Shown here one piece after another: positions 5,750 to 10,484 of a DNA stretch of 10,484 nucleotides (the first letter of the stretch is position 1; every line of letters begins with the position of its first letter). Both the position numbers and the translations under genes were made by a program. The stretch covers positions 1-10,484 of the forward strand of contig JAUWWP010000056.1 of assembly GCA_030616835.1 (NCBI GenBank). Direction: 5' to 3'. Source of the stretch: Deltaproteobacteria bacterium (GTDB taxonomy: Bacteria > Desulfobacterota > G020345765). A model generated the notes under the pieces. It was not told the DNA's origin, did no database searches, and saw only the letters and a program-made list of their open reading frames with translations.

Positions 5750-6772
5750 ATGAAAGCTGCGTTTGTTAAGCCCGGTGGTAATTTTGAGGTTTCGGAATGC
5801 CCGACCCCGGAGCCCGGTCAGGGGGAAGTGGTCGTAAAAGTGGCTTATTGCGGTATTTGCGGTTCGGACATCCATATGTTGGATGTTGGTTTATTGCCAT
5901 CCGGTTGTATCATCGGCCATGAGATGTCGGGTTACATTGCGGCAGTGGGCGGTGGTGTGGAGGGTTGGAATGAGGGAGACCCGGCAGCGGTTTTGCCGAT
6001 AGATCCATGTTTTTCTTGCGAGCCGTGCAAGAACGGGCATACGCAGTTGTGTAGCGAAGGGTTCAACCGAAGTTATGGGCTGGGGGTAAACCCCGGGGGG
6101 TTCGGCCAGTACATGTTAGTAAAGCCCTCGATGTTATACAGGGTTCCAGAGGGGTTGAATATGAAGACGGCTGCCTTGAACGAACCATGGGCGGTTGCAA
6201 TGCACGGAGTCGATATGTTGGGTTTGAAGAACAGTGCTCTTGTATTGGTGATGGGTGCGGGACCGATTGGGATAATGTGTATTTACGCATTAAAATCGGC
6301 GGGGGTAACCGATATCTATGTGTCCGAGCCGGATAAATACCGTGCGGATAAGGCCGCGGAAGCGGGAGTGAAGGAAGTCATTGATCCGACCGTTGACCAG
6401 CCAGGTGATGCAATTCAGGGAGGCGCCGGACGAGCCCCGGATTATGTGATTGACTGCGCCGGCACGGAGTCTTCCATTCAGGATGCTATCGCCATTGTGG
6501 GGACACGTAGTGTGGTAGTAGTGTTGGGGGTTCACATGGGCACAGCTTCTCTTATACCGCTTATTTGTCTTGCCAAGGAGGTTCAGCTTAACTTCAGTTT
6601 TGGGTATAATTACCGTGAATTTGGCGATAGCCTTAAGCTTCTGGCCAAAGGAGCTGTCGACCCGGAGGTGGTGATCAGCGATGTGATGCCCTTAAGCGAG
6701 ATCGGACAGGCTTTCAAGATGCTGCGTGGAACGGGACGCACAAAAATTCTAATTTATTGCCAGGCGGTATAA
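5750..6772 (+). CDS. Zinc-dependent medium-chain alcohol/polyol dehydrogenase
   Basis: This 340-aa member of the medium-chain dehydrogenase/reductase superfamily belongs to the sorbitol/threonine/butanediol dehydrogenase-like branch and oxidises a secondary alcohol or polyol. A GroES-like catalytic domain (about 1-150) carries the catalytic zinc ligands C37 (GICGSD) and H57-E58 (GHEMSG), with E145 as a further candidate. The complete structural-zinc set C87, C90, C93 and C101 is present. The Rossmann domain has GAGPIG (169-174). E193 at the end of the second strand (YVSEPDKYR) favours NAD over NADP. The true substrate cannot be read from sequence. Leucine codons are often TTG/TTA in the first two thirds, whereas gltX and the AAA+ gene favour CTG/CTC. 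The gene is flanked on both sides by repeats and has no operon partner, so separate acquisition is possible. Confidence 0.93.
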   Translation: MKAAFVKPGGNFEVSECPTPEPGQGEVVVKVAYCGICGSDIHMLDVGLLPSGCIIGHEMSGYIAAVGGGVEGWNEGDPAAVLPIDPCFSCEPCKNGHTQLCSEGFNRSYGLGVNPGGFGQYMLVKPSMLYRVPEGLNMKTAALNEPWAVAMHGVDMLGLKNSALVLVMGAGPIGIMCIYALKSAGVTDIYVSEPDKYRADKAAEAGVKEVIDPTVDQPGDAIQGGAGRAPDYVIDCAGTESSIQDAIAIVGTRSVVVVLGVHMGTASLIPLICLAKEVQLNFSFGYNYREFGDSLKLLAKGAVDPEVVISDVMPLSEIGQAFKMLRGTGRTKILIYCQAV

Positions 6773-6830
6773 CCTGTTCTCGGTTGAATATTGGGGTCAG
6801 GCCTCAAATTTCAACTTAACGCTTCCCTGC

Positions 6831-6895
6831 TTTTTTCCCCTCCCCCGGTGGGAGGGGACTTGTCCATCGGGGTAAAGGGAGGGGGATAGAAAAAA
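6831..6895. repeat. C/T-rich inverted-repeat element downstream of the dehydrogenase
   Basis: TCCCCTCCC (6836-6844) and GGGAGGGGA (6850-6858) form a 9-bp hairpin with loop CCGGT. The outer ends are also roughly complementary: a T6 run then C-rich sequence on the left (6831-6846), and a G-rich run ending in A6 on the right (6877-6895). The T-run precedes the hairpin, so this is not an intrinsic terminator for the upstream gene. It looks like a small palindromic intergenic repeat. Confidence 0.6.
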
Positions 6896-6929
6896 TGCTA
6901 CAACGCAAATTCCTTTGATTAAATTTTCA

Positions 6930-6958
6930 TTGACCTTTTGAGTAAATTATTAGAAAAT
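6930..6958 (+). promoter_or_regulatory. Possible promoter of the AAA+/VWA operon
   Basis: TTGACC (6930-6935) and GAAAAT (6953-6958, 4/6) are 17 nt apart in an AT-rich stretch. Transcription would start near 6965, leaving about 45 nt before the ATG at 7010 and excluding the in-frame TTG at 6938 as a start. Confidence 0.3.
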
Positions 6959-7009
6959 AGATCCTACCTTGACCGGAAAAAATTCAGAAGGATAAGACCA
7001 GGGAAAGTT

Positions 7010-7864
7010 ATGGAAAAAGAAAACCAATCCCGGGAATTTACCGGCGCCACAAAATATGTGGTTGATGACGAACTGGCCAAGATTGTCAATATTTCCATGG
7101 GCCTGGAAATGCCCCTCTTGCTCAAGGGGGAGCCCGGCACCGGCAAAACCATGCTTGCCCATGCCATCGCGGAAACGCTCGGCATGCCGTTGATTGTGTT
7201 AAACGTTAAATCCAACATGAAGCTCGTCGATGCCCTTTACCAGTACGACACCCTGACCCGGCTGAATGACAGCCGTTTCGGTGACTCCAGCCGGGATGTC
7301 AGCCGGATCGAGGACTATATTAGGATGGGAAAAATCGGCCAGGCGTTTACTGCGGACACCCGGACCATCCTCTTGATTGACGAGATCGATAAAGCGGATA
7401 CCGACTTTCAGGATGACATGCTTGATGTGCTGGATCAGATGGAATTCGACATCATCGAGATCGACAAAACCATTGGCACCCGACACCGGCCGGTCATCAT
7501 TATTACCTCTAATGCCAAAAAGGACCTCTCCGACCCGTTTCTGGGACGGTGCAACTTCCACCATATCGCGTTTCCGGATCCCCAGGGTATGCAGGAAATA
7601 ATCCGGGTTCATTTCCCCGATCTTGAAGCCGACCTGGCGAAACACGCTATCGCTACTTTCTACAAGCTGCGGGAGATCGACATGGTAGAAAAGAAGCCGG
7701 CCACCCGGGAGCTGATCAACTGGATCAGGGCCCTGGAACTCGATCGAGACTTTAAATCCCAACATCTGGCCAAAGGTGAAGTCCCTTACCTGGGGGTTCT
7801 CTTCAAAAAAAGCCAGGACTACGCAGTGGTAAATGATAATCTCAGCCGCCGAAGGCAATTTTAG
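7010..7864 (+). CDS. MoxR-type AAA+ ATPase
   Basis: This is a 284-aa AAA+ ATPase of the MoxR / AAA_5 kind, which typically remodels or activates a client enzyme together with a VWA-domain partner (for example CoxD with CoxE in CO dehydrogenase maturation). Walker A is GEPGTGKT (40-47) and Walker B is ILLIDEID (120-127). Sensor 1 is IITSN with N168, and R180 in FLGRC is a plausible arginine finger. The C-terminal lid follows from about 190. I chose the ATG at 7010, with AGGGA a few bases upstream, over the in-frame TTG at 6938. The residues added by the longer form are basic and the conserved fold starts after residue 8. The VWA gene follows after 84 nt, so the two probably act as a pair. No obvious metalloenzyme client is encoded in the window. 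Confidence 0.93.
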   Translation: MEKENQSREFTGATKYVVDDELAKIVNISMGLEMPLLLKGEPGTGKTMLAHAIAETLGMPLIVLNVKSNMKLVDALYQYDTLTRLNDSRFGDSSRDVSRIEDYIRMGKIGQAFTADTRTILLIDEIDKADTDFQDDMLDVLDQMEFDIIEIDKTIGTRHRPVIIITSNAKKDLSDPFLGRCNFHHIAFPDPQGMQEIIRVHFPDLEADLAKHAIATFYKLREIDMVEKKPATRELINWIRALELDRDFKSQHLAKGEVPYLGVLFKKSQDYAVVNDNLSRRRQF

Positions 7865-7948
7865 CCACCCTTGCTGATCTTTAGACCGATTCGTTCCTTG
7901 ATTAAATGCGATCATATTCATGGCCCCCGTTGTCTCTGACAGTCGGAA

Positions 7949-9142
7949 ATGTTTACTGAATTCTTCTATAAACTAAAGGACTCCGGCATACCCGTCGCCC
8001 CGACCTCGTTTTTGACCCTTCACCGGGCGTTAAGCAAAGGGCTGATCAATTCACTGGAGGATTTTTACACCGCCTCCCGGGCTATCCTGATTAAGAGCGA
8101 GCGGTATTTTGATCTTTATGATCGGATATTCGCCCACTGCTTCGAAGACGCCGAGATGCCCACCGTCGGGGAGGATTTGGAGCTGAACAACACTCTCCGG
8201 GCCCTCCTGGATGAATGGCTGAAGAACCCCAAGGTGCTTGCCGACGCCCTGGGCGTGGATGAGGCCACCCTGAATAGGCTGACCCCGGACGAACTAATCG
8301 AATACTTGAAAGCGCGCCTCAAAGAACAGACCGGGCGGCACGACGGCGGAGATAAATGGATCGGCACCGGCGGAACTTCCCCGGTGGGGCATTCGGGGTA
8401 TCATCCCGGGGGGTTGCGCATCGGCGGGGGCTCCCGAAACAAGTCGGCGGTTAAGGTAGCCAATGAGAGGCGGTATAAGGATTATTCCCGCCTGGGGCCC
8501 CTAACCCGGGCGTCCATGGGGGAGGCCCTGAAGCGGCTGCGGAATATGGTGCCGTCCGGGCCGAGGGATCAGATTAACATCAAGGAAAGTATTTACCAGA
8601 CCATGAAGAACGCCGGGGAGATTGAGATAGTATTTGACCGGAGCCTAAAGGACCGGTTGAAGGTGATCCTGGTCATTGACAATGGGGGCTGGTCCATGGA
8701 CCCCTATGTGCCGGTGGTTCAGACATTATTCAATTACGCCCGGTCCCACTTCAAAGAATTAAGAATCTATTATTTTCACAACACCATTTACAATACCCTC
8801 TGGGAAGACCCGGCCCGGCGGAAAAAGCCGAAGCCGGTGGAGGAATTTGCCCGAATGGATCCGGAGGCCCGCCTGATCCTGGTGGGTGATGCCAGCATGG
8901 CCCCCTATGAACTGCTGGGTATGGACGGTTCCCTATACGTTCAGGAGTGGAGCGGAAAACCCAGTATTGAACGACTGGCATTCCTGGCCAAGACATTCCC
9001 GCACAACGTCTGGCTGAACCCGGTTCTGGAACGGTCATGGCGGTATATCGAGACCGTTATGATCATTACTCAGATTTTCCCAATGTTTGGGCTCACCTTA
9101 GACGGCCTGGAAGAAGCGGTAACGCATCTGATGGCGGCGTAA
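7949..9142 (+). CDS. CoxE-like VWA domain protein
   Basis: The 397-aa protein has the layout of VWA proteins paired with MoxR ATPases. The conserved N-terminal helical region (about 1-125) includes GIPVAPTSFLTL (13-24). A Gly-rich linker (about 131-163, with IGTGGTSP at 138-145) follows, then a VWA domain from about 236 to the C terminus. The usual metal-site motif DxSxS is replaced by DNGGWSM (244-250). D244 and a serine are kept, but the serine is shifted by one residue. VGDAS (312-316) supplies a further acidic/serine pair typical of the metal-binding loops. By analogy with CoxE-type proteins it should link the ATPase to a client protein. The ATG at 7949 is the first start after an in-frame TGA at 7937, and its Shine-Dalgarno is weak. 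glnS begins 38 nt downstream. Confidence 0.9.
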   Translation: MFTEFFYKLKDSGIPVAPTSFLTLHRALSKGLINSLEDFYTASRAILIKSERYFDLYDRIFAHCFEDAEMPTVGEDLELNNTLRALLDEWLKNPKVLADALGVDEATLNRLTPDELIEYLKARLKEQTGRHDGGDKWIGTGGTSPVGHSGYHPGGLRIGGGSRNKSAVKVANERRYKDYSRLGPLTRASMGEALKRLRNMVPSGPRDQINIKESIYQTMKNAGEIEIVFDRSLKDRLKVILVIDNGGWSMDPYVPVVQTLFNYARSHFKELRIYYFHNTIYNTLWEDPARRKKPKPVEEFARMDPEARLILVGDASMAPYELLGMDGSLYVQEWSGKPSIERLAFLAKTFPHNVWLNPVLERSWRYIETVMIITQIFPMFGLTLDGLEEAVTHLMAA

Positions 9143-9180
9143 AATTACATCGAAAACTGCTTCGGAAAATCGAGCTAAAC

Positions 9181-10484
9181 ATGACCAGGAAAATGTCGAA
9201 CCCGGAACAAAACGATCGCAAAACGAGAACCGATAGCGGCCCCATGGATACGACTCCCACCGAGTCTGCTCCTCCCTCCAACTTCATCAAGGAAATTATC
9301 GAGGAAGACCGGAAGAGGAACAAAAACGAGGGGCGAGTTGCTACCCGGTTCCCGCCGGAGCCGAATGGCTATCTCCATATTGGACACGCCAAGTCCATCT
9401 GCCTCAACTTCGGTATTGCCTCCGAATACCGAGGCAGCTGTAATTTGCGATTCGACGATACCAATCCCAGCACGGAGGATGTTGAGTACGTTGAGTCGAT
9501 CAAATCAGACATCAGGTGGCTGGGATTCGATTGGGGCGATCGGCTATTCTACGCATCCGATTACTTTGAGCAGCTCTATCAGTACGCCGTCCAATTAATT
9601 AAGGCTGGCAAGGCCTATGTTTGCAGCCTGAGCGAGGAGGAAATCAAAGAGTACCGGGGCAATTATTATAAAAAGGCCAAGGAGAGCCCGTACCGCACCC
9701 GTTCGGTCGAAGAGAACCTGGACCTGTTCCAGCGCATGCGGGCGGGAGAATTCGAGGACGGCGCCCACGTGCTCAGGGCAAAAATTGATATGGACTCCCC
9801 GAATATGAATATGCGAGATCCGATTATCTACCGAATTCGACGGGCTCAACACCACCGGACCGGCAACCAGTGGTGCATTTATCCGATGTACGACTTTGCC
9901 CATTGCCTCTCGGATTCTCTTGAGGGGATTACCCATTCTATCTGTACCCTGGAGTTTCAAGATCACCGCCCGTTGTACGACTGGTTTCTTGATGAATTAC
10001 CGGTTGACTGTCATCCTCAACAGATCGAGTTTGCCCGCCTCAATCTCAGCTACACCGTGATGAGCAAGCGGAAGCTCCTGGAATTAACCGAGCAGGGATA
10101 TATTGCCGGGTGGGACGATCCCCGGATACCCACCATTTCGGGTCTGCGAAGGCGGGGCTACACCCCGGAATCAATCCGGAACTTTTGTGAGCGCATCGGA
10201 GTGGCCAGGGCCGACAGTATCGTTGACGTGGCGTTGCTCGAGCACTGCCTGCGAGAGGATTTGAATGAACGCGCTCCCCGGGTTATGGGGGTACTGCGGC
10301 CCCTTCGGGTGGTTATTGATAACTTTCCCGAAGGCCAGGTAGAAGAGTTTGATGCCCCCTATCATCCAACGGACCCCAGCTTTGGTTCCCGGAAGGTTCC
10401 TTTCTCCCGGGTGCTCTATATCGAACGAGAGGATTTTCGTGAGGATCCACCGAATAAGTGGTTCCGTCTGGCCCCCGGTCGTGA
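9181..10484 (+). CDS. glnS: Glutamine--tRNA ligase (GlnRS), 3' end outside the window
   Basis: This class I synthetase charges tRNA(Gln) directly, instead of through the GatCAB amidotransferase route. The frame stays open to the window edge: 434 codons plus two bases are visible, of about 555 expected. RFPPEPNGYLHIGHAK (56-71) contains a perfect HIGH (66-69), and VMSKR places MSKR at 294-297. The spacing between HIGH and MSK equals that of the E. coli enzyme with a constant +26 offset, so the catalytic region has no indels. CIYPMYDF, GWDDPR and GLRRRGY motifs and the start of the beta-barrel anticodon-binding domain (from about 365) are also present. A polar N-terminal extension of about 33 residues precedes NFIKEII (34-40). 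The ATG at 9181 lacks a clear Shine-Dalgarno, and ATGs at 9193 or 9244 would shorten the extension. Confidence 0.96.
   Translation, partial: MTRKMSNPEQNDRKTRTDSGPMDTTPTESAPPSNFIKEIIEEDRKRNKNEGRVATRFPPEPNGYLHIGHAKSICLNFGIASEYRGSCNLRFDDTNPSTEDVEYVESIKSDIRWLGFDWGDRLFYASDYFEQLYQYAVQLIKAGKAYVCSLSEEEIKEYRGNYYKKAKESPYRTRSVEENLDLFQRMRAGEFEDGAHVLRAKIDMDSPNMNMRDPIIYRIRRAQHHRTGNQWCIYPMYDFAHCLSDSLEGITHSICTLEFQDHRPLYDWFLDELPVDCHPQQIEFARLNLSYTVMSKRKLLELTEQGYIAGWDDPRIPTISGLRRRGYTPESIRNFCERIGVARADSIVDVALLEHCLREDLNERAPRVMGVLRPLRVVIDNFPEGQVEEFDAPYHPTDPSFGSRKVPFSRVLYIEREDFREDPPNKWFRLAPGR

Noticed and set aside
6831..6858. Intrinsic terminator after the zinc dehydrogenase
   Set aside because: The T-run precedes the hairpin instead of following it, and on the other strand the hairpin is followed by an A-run.
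7199..7921. A 240-codon open frame on the - strand opposite the AAA+ gene
   Set aside because: It overlaps a gene with intact Walker A/B motifs and shows no family motif of its own; it is an antisense shadow.

Overview
The window is bacterial, with dense single-orientation coding: every gene I can support lies on the + strand. Most genes look moderately GC-rich (mid-50s % by eye) with AAGGAG-type ribosome sites. It carries both a glutamyl-tRNA synthetase and a true glutaminyl-tRNA synthetase, an isovaleryl-CoA-dehydrogenase-like flavoenzyme and many short palindromic intergenic repeats. I cannot name the phylum. The repeats and gene mix would fit an uncultivated lineage known from metagenomes, but that is inference.

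Layout. 1-504: gene-free DNA packed with hairpin repeats, ending in a good sigma-70-type promoter (433-462). 505-3773: gltX, a LOG/TIGR00725-like protein and an acyl-CoA dehydrogenase, probably read in the same direction from that promoter; the last two are only 21 nt apart. 3774-4105: spacer with hairpins and a mobile-element-like phrase. 4106-5269: an AT-rich, unrecognised single-pass membrane protein with no Shine-Dalgarno, followed by a likely terminator. 5307-5736: a second repeat block, including two interleaved 17-bp inverted repeats. 5750-6772: a zinc-dependent medium-chain dehydrogenase, also bounded downstream by repeats. 7010-9142: a MoxR-type AAA+ ATPase and a CoxE-like VWA protein, a classic chaperone/metal-insertion pair. 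9181 to the end: glnS, cut off by the window edge.

The genes do not form one obvious pathway. The clearest functional unit is the AAA+/VWA pair, whose client is not visible here. The stretch least explained by known families is the AT-rich membrane-protein island at about 3774-5310. The most specific biochemical observation is that the acyl-CoA dehydrogenase lacks the usual C-terminal catalytic Glu and has one at the isovaleryl/long-chain position instead. I see no CRISPR array, rRNA, tRNA or intact transposase.
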